The translations under genes were made by a program, and so were the position numbers. DNA of 64,000 nt, from positions 57,179,202 to 57,243,201 of the forward strand of contig CM042157.1 in the NCBI GenBank assembly GCA_023376005.1, in the 5' to 3' direction. Numbering within the stretch: position 1 is the stretch's first letter; each line of letters begins with the position of its first letter. The DNA comes from Doryteuthis pealeii. Its lineage: Eukaryota > Mollusca > Cephalopoda > Myopsida > Loliginidae. The notes under the pieces were generated by a model that did no database searches, was not told where the DNA came from, and was given only the letters and a program-made list of their open reading frames with translations. Positions 52,600 through 63,689 of the stretch are shown here, one piece after another.

Positions 52600-53230
52600 G
52601 ATTTTTCAAATTGTTGTCCTCATCTTTATTGTTATATACACAATGTCTTGTAGGAAGCGCGTGGTGTAATGGTTAAAGTCATGGGAAATGGACTCGTCGC
52701 CCTGAGTTCAAATCCTGGACGTGATAATTGCATTTCACTTAGTTAGCGCTAATACCCTTGGGAAAGGTATGAATCCTACGATCCCTCTAGCTATGGGTAA
52801 ATAGTAGGGCAGACTGGGCTCTTTAACCTTGGGTAGGCAACCGGTCTAGGAGAAGGAAAACTCTGAATTCAAACCTGTTAAACTCCGCTTAATAAATTGA
52901 CCTTGTGTCACATCGTACTCGTGCGGAGGGGTTGGTGAATATATATACATGTTTTGGCTGATTTACCCCCCCAGTTTTCTTCAGGTTTTTCTTGTTGAAC
53001 TGTGGAATCTTCTCTTTGAACTTGGGAGCCTCTCAATTTAGTAGCTTGAAGTGACCTTGTAGATTGTTCTCATTCCAATTAAATAAAGGGTTTGGTTCAA
53101 AGTTCTGTGAAAGCTCCTGATTATGACATGAAACACCTGAAGAAGACCAGACAGTTCATCGGCTGAAATGTTGTATATATAACAATAAAGATGAGAACAA
53201 TAGTCTGAAAAATACAAATTATCAAGCCTC
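52600..53230. mobile_element. Hammerhead-like inverted element interrupted by SINE A
   Basis: Left arm AAATTGTTGTCCTCATCTTT (52600) continues after the SINE with GTTTTGGCTGATTTACC and CTTCTTCAGG-like words. Right arm CACCTGAAGAAGACCAGACA, CGGCTGAAATGTTGTATA, GATGAGAACAATAGTC. Both cores are decayed. Confidence 0.6.
52655..52945 (+). mobile_element. SINE family A, best-preserved copy
   Basis: GCGTGGTGTAATGGTTAAAG (box A), GAGTTCAAATCCTGGACG (box B), CTAATACCCTTGGGAAAGGT, GGTAAATAGTAGGGCAGACT, GGTAGGCAACCGGTCTAGG, CTGTTAAACTCCGCTTAATA and GGAGGGGTTGGTGAATATAT in order. ATGTCTTG / ATGTTTTG at its borders may be the target duplication. Confidence 0.85.
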
Positions 53231-53369
53231 ATCTCAAAAATTCAGACAAATGATAAACGATTATGACCTCATGTCTTCTTTTTCATTTTAATAGAAAATT
53301 TATTTTGATTGCTATTGACGATTAAGCACCAAAGAATTTGATTTATTAAAATGGGAGGAGGAAGGGGGT

Positions 53370-53605
53370 GTTCCCGTGGTGTAGTGGCTAACGTGCTGGA
53401 TTATGACTTTGTAGTAAGCTAGTTTGAACTCCAATCATACTATTAGGTTCACTTTTGGACTAATACCCTTAGGAAAGGTATGAACCCCCTCATCCCCTGG
53501 CTGTGGGTTAAATAGTAACACTACTGTTCTTCTACAAGGAAGGATTTGGGACTAAAATAACCCATGAAGGTTTGTGTCATTAAACAAAGAAACTAAATCA
53601 AACTT
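53370..53605 (+). mobile_element. SINE family E, plus copy
   Basis: CCGTGGTGTAGTGGCTAACG (box A), TTTGAACTCCAATC (box B), ACTAATACCCTTAGGAAAGG and AATAACCCATGAAGGTTTGT before the CATTAAACAAAG tail. Confidence 0.8.
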
Positions 53606-53858
53606 TTAAAAAATTGTGGTGGAGGTACTTATTTTTTGAGGGCTTATGAGGAGGAGGGGGTCACTTTATTATGAGATGTCTTGTAAAATGTTTCCTGAAC
53701 AGTAACATTCTGGTATAGAGTCACTTATGCCAACAGCTCAATCAGCAATCATTGGGAGATTAAAGTATCTGTGCACATGCCACCCTTTGCCTGTTGGGAG
53801 GGTCAATTGGCCATCAGTCTGGCTTTGATCCCCAGCTGGTGTAGCATGATTATTAGAA

Positions 53859-54010
53859 CTAGCAAATATATGCACCCTCCGGGTGCAAGTATTTAAGTTT
53901 TAATATAATAAAATATCATGTTAAATTAGAAAGGCTAATGAAACTGAATAAGAATTCAGATAAAAATATTTGGAACAGAGGGGGGTATGATTGAAAAATA
54001 GAACAACTTT
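53859..54010 (-). mobile_element. Possible Helitron 3' end
   Basis: The minus strand reads GCACCCGGAGGGTGC (hairpin), nine bases, CTAG|T, the layout of a Helitron 3' terminus. The 5' TC end was not found, so the right border is arbitrary. Confidence 0.4.
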
Positions 54011-54760
54011 GAAACTAACTCTTCCATCATTTTCCCTTACTCCCGTCTTTCATTGGTAAATTTTCCTAATTTAACTATTTAGTTAAGATAGGAAGTAAAG
54101 AATAATATTACAGTTATTTCTTCATGTTAATGGAATTCTTTTAAGATTTATCCCCGAGATCTTTGCTCATATTCATTAATATAAAACCAAACAATTAGAA
54201 ATCAATAATACTAAGCACATATTTATTAAAATAAAATTTTTAAGATCAATATGCAAATTAGCCTTCCAATTCACACTGTAAACCGCTATTTTCTTGTATA
54301 TATAAATACAATTGCATGTTATTAGAACGTATATATGGTCAACAGTCTTAATGATGTAAAACAATTTTTGTAATAATTGAGGTTTAAATAAAAATAAAAT
54401 CATGGAGAATGTGATGTAAATAACAAAAGGAATTGTGACTTGAATAGTAATATAGTTTCGGTTACAGACATTCAAAGCCACAATCTCCATTATAATAAGA
54501 TATTAATAAAAATAAGCAAAATAATTTTTTCTAAATATTTGTAAAAATATTCAAACAAATTCTTAGAAGAAAAAAAAAAGACAAATGGGCAGTATTTGCC
54601 ATGGGTTTTCAATGGCCCAGAAATGTAATAAACTTAAGATTTTCAATAAACACCATACGGAGGTGCATTTTTCAAGAAATTGCACTGCAAATTGAACCCC
54701 CTTTTAAGCCCTTCAAAAATAAGTCTCCCCACCCCAATTTTTTGTTGCTCAATCAATTGT
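54011..54760. other. Unassigned AT-rich stretch
   Basis: No exon recognised. A 104-codon minus frame (54176-54490) has hydrophobic runs but no family signature. Confidence 0.35.
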
Positions 54761-54761
54761 A

Positions 54762-55022
54762 GTAAGTAAAAGTAAAGTAAGTCGTATGGCTTATTGTCGG
54801 TATAATCCAGACAGTGAGAGAATCTATCCCCTTTTTGCTAGTGCTAGACCAAGGGGATTGGTTTTGTGTCTTAAGTGGAGCGCTGCACCTACCATCAGCT
54901 CTCCACTTTACCACACAGATCCTAGCTGTGGTGCTACTCAAACATCGAGTTAGTGAGGGTTGGTATCGAACCGGGAACATTGTGGTTCCTTGGTGGTTGT
55001 TCTACTGACTGAGCTAAACCAA
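54762..55022 (-). mobile_element. SINE family D, minus copy
   Basis: The complement has GGTTTAGCTCAGTCAGTAGA (box A), GGTTCGATACCAACC (box B), AGAGCTGATGGTAGGTGCAG, GGGATAGATTCTCTCACTGT and a TTACTTTTACTTA tail. Confidence 0.82.
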
Positions 55023-56024
55023 AAATAAATTTTGCTACAATTATAGTATGTGGCCTACCTTTTGAATGTGGCCTACAAAATCATGTCTCTAGTATGTGGC
55101 CTACCATAAAAAGCATATTATAACGTTATGATAATAACTGCTAACCCTAACCCTATTTCAGAATTTTAGAATATTTTAGATCTCTGATTCATGTAAATTA
55201 TGGACAAATTCTTTTTTTAATTATTCTTAATTACTATATACAGCTTATGACTGAATTGCATTTCTTGAAATTGAATATATGTGAAAAATAATTAGTTTCA
55301 ATAAATTGCCTACTACTTATATCTATAAATATACTCTTACTGAGGTAGGACACATTCAAACTGGGTAGACCAAAAAAAAAAAAGATGTTTTCACCATGCG
55401 ATTGCAACCATTTTACAATGGTCCTATTTTCAATTGTATTTGACAAGATAGCAGGAAGAAGTTGATGATAGTGTATGCATAATGAGGAACAGACTTTTTA
55501 ATCCCTGATGGCACCAAAATAGAAATAGCCGCAGCAGCCAATTAATGCAATGATCCAGGTAATTTGGTATTATGCTCACTGGTATTTTGACCAGACTAAC
55601 ATTAAAACTGGATTATAGGTAACTGGATTGGCAATGGTCAACCTGTGTGCTTTCTTTTTTCTTTTTGCTTTTTTCTTTTTCTTTTTTATTCTTCTGAAAT
55701 GAATACGCAAACTTTAAAGCCATTAATTGACTTGAACTGCCTGATGAAAAGATTATTTTAGTCTGGGCATCGATAGTAAAAGATTATTTACACCAGTTCA
55801 GGAGATTTTATATCAAAGACATGACATAAGAAACCATGTAAAAATAGGAAAAATCTGATCTGTGGATTTAAAAGAAAAGAAGAAAAAAAAAAGGTGGGTG
55901 GGGTGGGGTTGTAGAAAGGTTAATTTGACCTGCATTTCTTTTTTTTCCCACCATAATTCAATCAACTATTTTATAATCCTCTCATATGCATTTAATTTTA
56001 TTTTGATAATTCATAACTCTCTCA
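55023..56024. other. Unassigned stretch
   Basis: GTATGTGGCCTACC occurs twice at 55046-55105 with GTGGCCTACAAAATC between. The pyrimidine run TTTTTCTTTTTGC at 55655-55690. No gene. Confidence 0.35.
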
Positions 56025-56115
56025 GTCTGGCATTAATACTTTTAATAAAAATGAAACTCTAAGGAAAACATAACTTAATAAGTTAATTCATTTATAAGTT
56101 TAAAAAAGATCAAGG
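56025..56115 (+). repeat. Dispersed repeat G, copy 1
   Basis: ATTAATACTTTTAATAAAAA, GAAACTCTAAGGAAAACATA and CATTTATAAGTT recur at 57838-57935 (plus) and 58275-58405 (minus). Confidence 0.72.
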
Positions 56116-56133
56116 ACAGCATTAATTGATGTC

Positions 56134-56350
56134 CGGTTAGGAATCACAAGGTTCCTGGTTTGATACCGGCCCTTGCCAACACAGCATATGAGTAGCACAG
56201 GGATCTGTTTAGTAAAGTAAGAAGCTGATGGTAGGTGTGGTGCTCTACCTCAGATACTAAAATAATCTCCCTGTTTTAGCGCTAGTAAAAAGGGGATAGA
56301 CTCCCTTGCTGTATGGTTCATACCGACATAGGCCACCCCAACGACTGCTA
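56134..56350 (+). mobile_element. SINE family D, plus copy
   Basis: AAGGTTCCTGGTTTGATACC (box B), AGTAGCACAGGGATCTG, AAGCTGATGGTAGGTGTGG, GGGGATAGACTCCCTTGCTG and CCACCCCAACGACT. Box A is missing. Followed by (TATC)n at 56356-56376. Confidence 0.78.
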
Positions 56351-56379
56351 TAACTCTATCTATCTATCTATCTATCGCT

Positions 56380-57060
56380 GAATCAAAAATGCTTCTGTTA
56401 GTAGAATACACTCACTGTATCCAATGCAGGGGTGTTACGAACGCCTGTGCTGATTAGGAACGATCAAACACAGTGTTGCACGAGAAAGAAAAAAAAAAAT
56501 ACGATAAAGGTCCCAGGTATGAAACGCTAACGGTTTCATAGAAGGGATGAAAGGGGAAAATCGAGTCTTCTACTTCCCGCTCCAGAAAGGCAGTGAATAA
56601 ATCGAGAAAGCAGAATGGACACTGGTCAAGCCAAAGAAAACACGGATACAATATCATACATTTATAACAAGAAAACAAATAGCGTATTATTATGAAATAA
56701 ATACCAGCGGCTGTCAATCCTGAGTGTTAGCCGTGCATTCATTTAATACATTTAACATATTTTCTTCCAAGGATTCTCTCCTTCTCCCTTTTTTTTATGT
56801 TTATAATGTTCACAATTAAAAGCTTATATAATAGTCACAGTTGAAAGTTCATATGAAATGGTCACAGTTAAAAGTTCAAAAGTGTTCTTGAAGATATGGA
56901 GTCAAATGTGATAATGCAAAATATTTGAACAATGAGACTTGCATTAATGAAGAGATCTCTTTGAAACATTCCCTTTTCATTTTTCATAATAATTCTGTAT
57001 GCCACATAAAATAGATTTTCTTTTCCTTTTCTTTTCCTCAAAATAATTTTATAAATCTCC
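56380..57060. other. Unassigned stretch
   Basis: No exon recognised; it would be 3' UTR if the candidate exon to the right is real. Confidence 0.3.
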
Positions 57061-57200
57061 TTAGTAAATAGTAGGCTTCTTGAAATCCTTCGATACACGT
57101 TTAAGGTTCAGCCTTTCCTCTGTATCATATCTCATAGTAGCAGCGAGTTTCCTCATACGTCTGATTGCCTTGAAATCTTCGTAACTTGTGTCTTGTGTCT
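57061..57200 (-). CDS. Candidate C-terminal coding exon, unknown product
   Basis: The minus strand reads SYEDFKAIRRMRKLAATMRY, DTEERLNLKRVSKDFKKPTI, Y, stop: a charged, compositionally normal stretch unlike the low-complexity frames nearby. The frame is closed upstream by a stop at about 57202-57204, and no good polypyrimidine acceptor is seen at the required place, so it may be a pseudogene or a chance frame. I do not recognise the family. Confidence 0.3.
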
Positions 57201-57465
57201 TTTAAAACTAATTCTTTCTTTCTTTTTCACAAAATAGGCGGGCAGTTCAATCGAATGCTACGTATGATTTTGGGGTCATAGCGTACTTAAAAGTTCACTA
57301 AAGTTCGTGGCTGGTTTTGGCCACCGGTGTAAGTGAGGGGGGGTGTTATTATTCTTAGTTAATAAAGGGTAGTAGTTGGAATGCAATATATTTTATCTTT
57401 TTCTTTCTTTCTATCATTCAAACATTTAGTAGAGGTAAAATGTACTCTTACATACACGTATTCAT
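57201..57465. other. Unassigned stretch
   Basis: Slightly GC-richer at 57235-57340; no motif recognised. Confidence 0.3.
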
Positions 57466-57469
57466 CACA

Positions 57470-57650
57470 AGGGGTAAGACCCTCCCCCCCCATCAAGGTG
57501 TGTCCTATGACACTAAACTGCATCCAATAATGGGTCTCCAGTTCTGGAGATCTTAGGAGTGTGGTGTACCCTTTCATTGCCATTATTCCCAGACCCACTC
57601 TAACCTGGAGCAGTAGTACCTGTCTATAGATCAAATAGATCTGTTTAAAA
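57470..57650 (+). mobile_element. Retroelement family F tail fragment
   Basis: TGACACTAAACTGCATCCAA, GTCTCCAGTTCTGGAG, TGCCATTATTCCCAG and ACTCTAACCTGGAGCAGTAG match the family tail. Confidence 0.68.
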
Positions 57651-57837
57651 ATTTTGATTTGACCGTTTAAAAAACAAAACTCTCCACGAAAAAATGTAAA
57701 TATGAATGTACAATGAATGTGATTCTCTAACCTCTAGTTCTAAAATAGCCTGGCAGACTGGGAATTCAGTAGCATGATTTTTTACTATAGTTTACTGGAG
57801 AGATATGAGTGGAATATGAAATGAATTAAAATTTTTA

Positions 57838-58405
57838 ATTTCTGAACCGGGATTAATACTTTTGATAAAAATGAAACTCTAAGGAAAACATAACTTAATG
57901 TTAATTCATTTATAAGTTAAAAAAAAATTGATGTTGTATGGATTTAAAGTTGTTGTGTTGTGATTTAGTTATACATTTTTTTTTTTTTAGCTCAGCATTG
58001 TTATTTCAAGGGAATTGAGATTATAAACTTATCAAGTCCTATACTGAAATAAATTGAAAATTACTATTCGCTGTTAATTTTGCGAGTATTTAACAATATT
58101 TCTATTTCAGAGTAACAATTAAAAAAAAAAAAAAAATTAAAACAGTCCGCTTTGCAGTTCTGAGTTCAAAAATGTGTATAACTTAACCAATACACAACAA
58201 CTTTAACTCTTAACATCCTATACCGCCTCATTGGACTTAGAAAATTCTCAACAGGATGTTAAGAGTTAAATCTGCACAATATCAGTTAATGCTGTCCTTT
58301 AATTTAAAAAACAACAACTTATAAATGGATTAGCATATTAAGTTATGTTTTTCTTAGAGTTACGTTTTTATTAAAAGTATTAATCTGAATTCAGAAATTA
58401 AAAAT
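57838..58405. mobile_element. Element with repeat G as inverted ends
   Basis: Repeat G at 57838-57935 is mirrored at 58275-58405. Between them lies a 67-bp TTAA-ended hairpin (58203-58269: TTAACTCTTAACATCC / GGATGTTAAGAGTTAA), a short relative of 14417-14656. Confidence 0.65.
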
Positions 58406-58627
58406 ACATACATTTAACTTCATTTCTTATTCCACTATCATCTCTATCTGGTAGATTATGGTAAAAAATGACGCTACTGATTTCAGTCTACTAGTAACCC
58501 TAGATAGGTTGACATGCTGTTAAAATGAATCAATTGGACTGTACACTGCCAAAAACAATATTTTAGAAAGAAACAATATTTTAGTCATTTTACTTTAGAC
58601 TAAATAAAAAATAACTACAGACAAGAA

Positions 58628-58973
58628 TTACTGTATTTGATGGCATATAAGGTGCACGGGCATATAAGACGCACCCCCATTTCAGCCGGTCAGATTCAGG
58701 AAAAAAATTTTTGAGTGTATTTAAGCATATATTGTTGAAAACAGTCTAGCTGTGCATTACACAATCAGAAACATAGCTGTATAAAAGCAATTTAGCAGTT
58801 TAGGGTAGGTAAAAGTACTGAGCATAAGCTGGGTTAGTGAGCATCATAGAGAAGATTAGCTTAGGCCTACGGGAGGTCTCAAACTTCACCTACGATGTAT
58901 AAGATGCAGGGCAATTTTTTGAGACAGAATTTTGGAAAAAAAAGTATGTCCTATATGCCATCAAATACGGTAA
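58628..58973. mobile_element. MITE with 22-bp inverted ends
   Basis: TTACTGTATTTGATGGCATA at the left and TATGCCATCAAATACGGTAA at the right. The GCATATAAGACGCACCCCC sub-end is typical of a widespread animal MITE type. No transposase. Confidence 0.75.
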
Positions 58974-59159
58974 ATCTCTAATCAGTAAGAACTCCAGTGT
59001 CATAACTCTTACTGCCATAACTACTAAGGTTTATAATGCCCTGTTTTTCAATCATATCTATTTTTAAGTCAAGAAAATTCTTGGGAAAAATCAGAACGGA
59101 TTTTTGAGAAATTGATCCACAACTTCTCAGATTCTTACTTTTCATTGAATCATTGGAGT

Positions 59160-59650
59160 ACGTGCAAAAAAAATTTATTGGTATTTCAATCTCGGAAGAC
59201 TATAATATAGTTTTTGTGCCCTTGAAGTTACAGCACCTCCTGTGACTGTGAAGTCCAATGTTTGAAAAACATTCTCAACCACAGATGTCGCATGTGAAGG
59301 CTGTCCCTGAAGATGCTGATGTGCCGGTGCTTTGTTGCAACTGCTTTCTTCTGGACCTCTTAACTTCATGGTGTTACGCCAGAGTGATTTCAGACATAAA
59401 CTGTCCTCTACAGAGAGCCTGCCGCCACCAAGGGCGTTCCTGAGCCAAATTTTCCCAGCTGGAAGGGGCAATGCCAAAGCATCTGAGATCATTCTTGCAG
59501 ACATCCTTTAAATGCAGATGGGAGCAACCAATCTGTCTCTTACCAGATGAAAGCTCTGCATAGAGGAGGTCCTTCGGGATTTGTCCATCATCCATCCGAC
59601 GGACATAACTCAGTCATCGGAGATAATGCTGCCTCAGTAGAGAACACACT
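59160..59650 (-). pseudogene. LINE ORF2 C-terminal pseudogene
   Basis: Minus strand: LSYVRRMDDGQIPKDLLYAE, ELSSGKRQIG, then KDVCKNDLRCFGI and WENLAQERPWWRQA, the conserved C-terminal blocks of an invertebrate LINE (VRRMDDGRIPKDLLYGEL type). It ends in a Cys/His part after a frameshift (CDICG-like). 5' truncated by the foldback on its right. Confidence 0.8.
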
Positions 59651-59652
59651 GG

Positions 59653-59920
59653 TAATCCTTAACTTTTTCCTCGTAAATTCCTACCATAAAATAAACTGCA
59701 CCCTCATTTTATGTCCGTGTTTTTGCAATAAATGTTTTGTTTTTCTTGCACCCGTTACAATACTAAATATATTTTCTTTATTCTTTAACAAATAAAGAAA
59801 ATATATTTAGTATTGTAACAGGTGCAAGAAAAACAAAACATTTATTGCAAAAACACGGACATAAAATGAGGGTTCAGTTTATTTTATGGTGGGAATTTAC
59901 GAGGAAAAAGTTATGGATTA
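59653..59920. repeat. Large near-perfect foldback
   Basis: Arms of about 130 bp from TAATCCTTAACTTTTTCCTC to the complement, with a centre of about 8 bases near 59786. Only a handful of mismatches. It abuts the LINE pseudogene. Confidence 0.9.
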
Positions 59921-60179
59921 CCCACAAACTGGGGAGTTGAACTCTAAAAAATCTCAAAGCAATCTTAGCACCTTTTCTTATTTATAATCTGCTTAGAGTA
60001 CATACTCCAAACATCAATAGATTTAATGAAAGAAAATGAAAGAAGCAGATGATATGCTGCAGAAACAATAATAGATAAACTCACCTGCCCAATCTTAATC
60101 CCTGTTGCATATTTTATCAGAGAGATCAAATTTCTCTATAATTGATAATTTATCCATAGCAGTCCATACCTTTCCAATG
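59921..60179. other. Unassigned stretch
   Basis: No feature recognised. Confidence 0.3.
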
Positions 60180-60183
60180 GTAT

Positions 60184-60959
60184 TGTTACGTTTAATCAAA
60201 TGATCAACAATTTGGAAACTCTTAGAATATTCTGAGAGACTGGCTGACGCCAGGAGAGGGGGGGGGGGGAGTCCCAGAATGTGACCCTAAAGCTCACCGG
60301 AAGAAGAATAATTCTGCTTCGTCATGGCAAAGTAGTCTACCTTGTGGTGAAGAGGCAGGCAAACGAACAACTGATACTACACTTGCCGCCCTACTCACAT
60401 ACGCCAAACCTACCGAGAGAAAGGTGACGTCACGAGTTGGGGGAAGAAAGCGATCCCTAGTGTTAGTAGCAGTTAGTACTCGAGACCCGGTCAACGAACA
60501 TCTTGTGGGGGAGGGAAAGAAAAAAAGGTTTCCCAAGAAGAAAGTTACCATGGTCCAAATGCCACATAAAGAAATAATACGCGGAATAGACATTAATACA
60601 GAAAATAAATCACCTGTAAAAAGATAAGTACAAATTTCTCTCGTTATGAAAATTTGTAAACTTATTTGAAGAAATTCCGCCAAACGACATTATAAATCCT
60701 AGCCTGTCGGCGTCCGTATCATGATCCTCCCAGCCTACAAATTTGAATTAAATGTTATGTTATAAATATATATACGTTGTTTTGTTATTTATTGTCAAGT
60801 TCTTACATGTATCCTCTCATTTTTCTTTTTAATTTTTTTAATTTAATTTCTGATGGAAAAACGTTGTATAACGTCGAAACGATAGGCGAACGTAATATGC
60901 GGGCTTGTCCCGGGATGTGAACGTAATATGGGGGCTCGTCCCGGGATATGAATGTAACA
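60184..60959 (+). mobile_element. Solo LTR with 4-bp target duplication
   Basis: TGTTACGTTT at the left and GAATGTAACA at the right, flanked by GTAT at 60180-60183 and 60960-60963. Near the end are two copies of a 32-bp unit, GAACGTAATATG[C/G]GGGCT and TCGTCCCGGGAT. TGGGGGCTCGTCCCGGGAT is close to the complement of a tRNA-Pro 3' end, as in tRNA-Pro primer binding sites. The short frames at 60294-60683 and 60424-60627 are inside the LTR. Confidence 0.72.
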
Positions 60960-60963
60960 GTAT

Positions 60964-61284
60964 ATTGACATCACTTCCTATAGATGAGATATTGCTACTA
61001 ACTGTATCCCTTACAGTGGGCTAAGACCCCCACCCCACAAATGCTGTCAGTTGGTCTGTTCTAGGTCCCACCAGCAAGGCGGATAGATATTTAGCCATCT
61101 TTTTTTTCTTTTCTTTTTCTTTTCTTAGAATGTTAAACTAGGGACAAGTTAGTGAGTTGGTTAGAGACTGTTTAGAGGCATACAAGTGTAGATCCAATAC
61201 AGTTCTTATGTGTGCACACTTAAAATTTCAAGGTAAACACCATGAAACAGGTACTTTTTTTTGTATGGATATTTGCTTGAAATC
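60964..61284. other. Unassigned stretch
   Basis: No exon; GGGGTGGGG-type family F words near 61020 (complement) are too weak to call. Confidence 0.3.
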
Positions 61285-61287
61285 TTG

Positions 61288-62815
61288 CTCCAATGAAGGG
61301 GTACTCCACATTCCCCAGAGCTCCAGAATCAGATCCACACTAATAGATGCAGTTTACCATCATAACACTAAATTGATAGAAATAATTTCTATATTAGATT
61401 TTTTATTAACTTCATGCGTATAAAAAAAAATTGGTAGAAACAATTTTCATTCATTTTATGTATATCAATAAATTAGAATAACATGTCTATTAATAAACTG
61501 GTGGTTGATTCTCAGCCACCACATTTTAGCACCTATCTGATAAATACAAGGTTTGCCTCAGATCATTTGATATCACTCAATGTTATGTGATAGCAAAACA
61601 TTAAAAAAAGATATGATGGTCAGTGGGATGATATTAAAGTAGACCTGCCCTGTCATCTTGGGCTGTAGAAAATGCTAACTACACCTCAGTAGATGGGTAA
61701 GACCTTCCCCTCAGTGGGGCCACTTATTGGCTGTGGGTAGTGACACATAAGGACAAGATCATGGTGGCTAAGTGGTCTGTGAACTGGATGCTAATTGGTC
61801 CTGTGACATGCAACACTCTGCCTCAGCCCTTACTTGGGCTAGATGGGTGATCAGAGAGGCCTGATCTGATCAATGTCAAGCTCTAGCATCTATACGATTG
61901 ACCCAACTCTATTTTTCAACTGCCCTGTCATCTGGGGTGTTAGAATGCACCGACTGCACCTCTGCAGAGGGATAAGACTCCCCCAATGGGGTCACCTGTA
62001 GGCCGTGGGTGGCGACCCGTGATGCTTAAGGATAGAACCCAGGTGGATGAGCAGTTCATGACTTGCAATACTCCACTTTGGCCCTATCTTGGGCTAGACG
62101 GGCGATCAGAGAGGCCCCCTCTGATCAATCGGCTGGTCACGTCAAGCCCTAGCACCAATATGATTGCCCTAACCCTATTGTCCTTATGGCAAGCCCCAAT
62201 CTCTTTTTATCATATGGGTGCTAGAAGGCGGTGACTGGGGTTCTACATGTCCTGGGAATCACGTTAAACTCTATCTAATGGTGAGGTTCCAGTTTTGGAG
62301 GTCTGGGGAATGTGCAGCACCCCTTCATCACCATTGCTCCCTGGTCCACTCTAACTCGGAGTGGTAGTACCTGTTAGGGTACCATCTATGAGTTAAATAG
62401 AAAAATGTATTTATAAAAAAATTGTATTATCCATTAAGAATGAATTTATTTCAAAATTTTATCGGCATTAAATGACCTACTGAATTCTTTAGAATGCTGT
62501 AAAACCAAACCAAATCAAGCTATTCTTCAAATTGCTCTTATGGCAAACACTCACTCCTAGGTGATAGAATGTGGTGGCTGAGAATCAACCACCAGTTTAT
62601 TAATAGACATGAAGTTATTCTAATTTATTGATATACATAAAATGAATGAAAATTATTTCTACCAATTTTTTTTTTATATGCATGAAGTTAATAAAAAATC
62701 TAACATAGAAATTATTTCTATCAATTTAGTGTTATGTTTATGATGGTAAACCTCATCTATTTGTGTGGATCAGATTCTGGAGCTCTGGGGAATGTGGAAT
62801 ACCCCTTCATTACCA
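61288..62815. mobile_element. Family F cluster with 250-bp inverted repeats
   Basis: 61288-61540 and 62562-62815 are inverted copies (AATGAAGGGGTACTCCACAT ... CTGGTGGTTGATTCTCAGCC and complements). Between them, 61640-61920 and 61921-62520 are plus-strand family F units, the second with the full order from CCCTGTCATCTGGGGTGTTA to the AAAACCAAACCAAATCA tail. No protein. Confidence 0.75.
61921..62520 (+). mobile_element. Retroelement family F, longest unit
   Basis: About 600 bp with TGCACCTCTGCAGAGGGATA, CCCCCAATGGGGTCACC, GATCAATCGGCTGGTCACGT, CTAGAAGGCGGTGACTGGG, CGGAGTGGTAGTACCTGTTA and the LINE-type tail. It has no long frame, so it is either a long SINE or the 3' UTR of an unseen LINE. 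Confidence 0.75.
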
Positions 62816-62890
62816 TTACTCCCAAGTCTACTCTGATACAGAGTGGTAGTACTTGTTAGGGTCCCTTGTATGGGTCAAATAGATGTTTGC
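62730..62890 (+). mobile_element. Retroelement family F tail
   Basis: GGATCAGATTCTGGAGCTCT, ACCATTACTCCCAAG, CAGAGTGGTAGTACTTGTTA and GGGTCCCTTGTATGGGTC. Confidence 0.68.
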
Positions 62891-63164
62891 AAGTTAATGA
62901 AAATTAGGAGGTTGTGAATAGGGGAGAGGTGGTCAATTTCTGGTGCTAGTAGTAGTAGGAGTGTTTAAGTTGATAGTGGGATTTCTAGCTAGTGAAAAAT
63001 AGTTCAATATGTAAAAAGTATAATAATGTTGATTTAACTCTTCCACTCTTTTTTTTTTCTTTCTTTCTTTCTTTTTATGAAACAGATTAGCATTATTACT
63101 TCTGTGCACTCCCACCTCTATCTTCCCCCCTAAACTCTCTCTCTCTCTCTCTCTTTCTTTCTAT
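62891..63164. other. Unassigned stretch
   Basis: Pyrimidine-rich with (CT)n at 63136-63153; no gene. Confidence 0.35.
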
Positions 63165-63375
63165 TTTTTTCTGTGTAGCATGTCCTTTTTTTACCTCTCT
63201 ATATGATAAAAACGGAATGGTCCATTATTTAGCTGAGGTGACGACACTCATAAGAAATTTTGTGGATAAGCAACACCAAATAATCAGGATTTACATTTTT
63301 GCATTTCATCTTGGATGATTTGGATGATCTCATTTTTAACCAGAGGGTGTTACAAGATGATAACGGTCATACAAT
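63165..63375. repeat. Dispersed repeat, copy 2 (copy 1 at 3096-3320)
   Basis: The same ordered blocks as copy 1, with GACGACACTCATAAG replacing GACGTCATAAG. Confidence 0.72.
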
Positions 63376-63689
63376 TAAGGAACCTTAATATAGATATTAA
63401 AAATGTTAGCAAAGAAATAATGAAAAAGATGTCAATGTAGACTTAAGAAAGAAAAAAAAAATAATTGTGTCAATTTAGACAACATAGACTTAAGAAAAAA
63501 CCTGTTAATATAGACAAATAAAGAAAAAATAGTAATATTTAAAATGTTGCTAATAGAGACCAAAGAGATAATAAAAATGCTGTCAATGTAAGCCTAAGAA
63601 AAATAATGAAAAGAAAAAAGAAAAAGAAAAAAAACATTTTCACGTCTACTTTCCTTTGTATTAATTGTATTCTTTCTGTTTCTTTTCAG
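63376..63689. other. Putative intron end
   Basis: AT-rich with repeated AATATAGAC / GTCAATGTAGACTTAAG words (about 63385-63600), ending in the T-rich acceptor TTTCTGTTTCTTTTCAG. Confidence 0.4.

Noticed and set aside
60294..60683. 129-codon minus frame and 67-codon plus frame in GC-richer DNA
   Set aside because: Both lie wholly inside the solo LTR and have no recognised domain.
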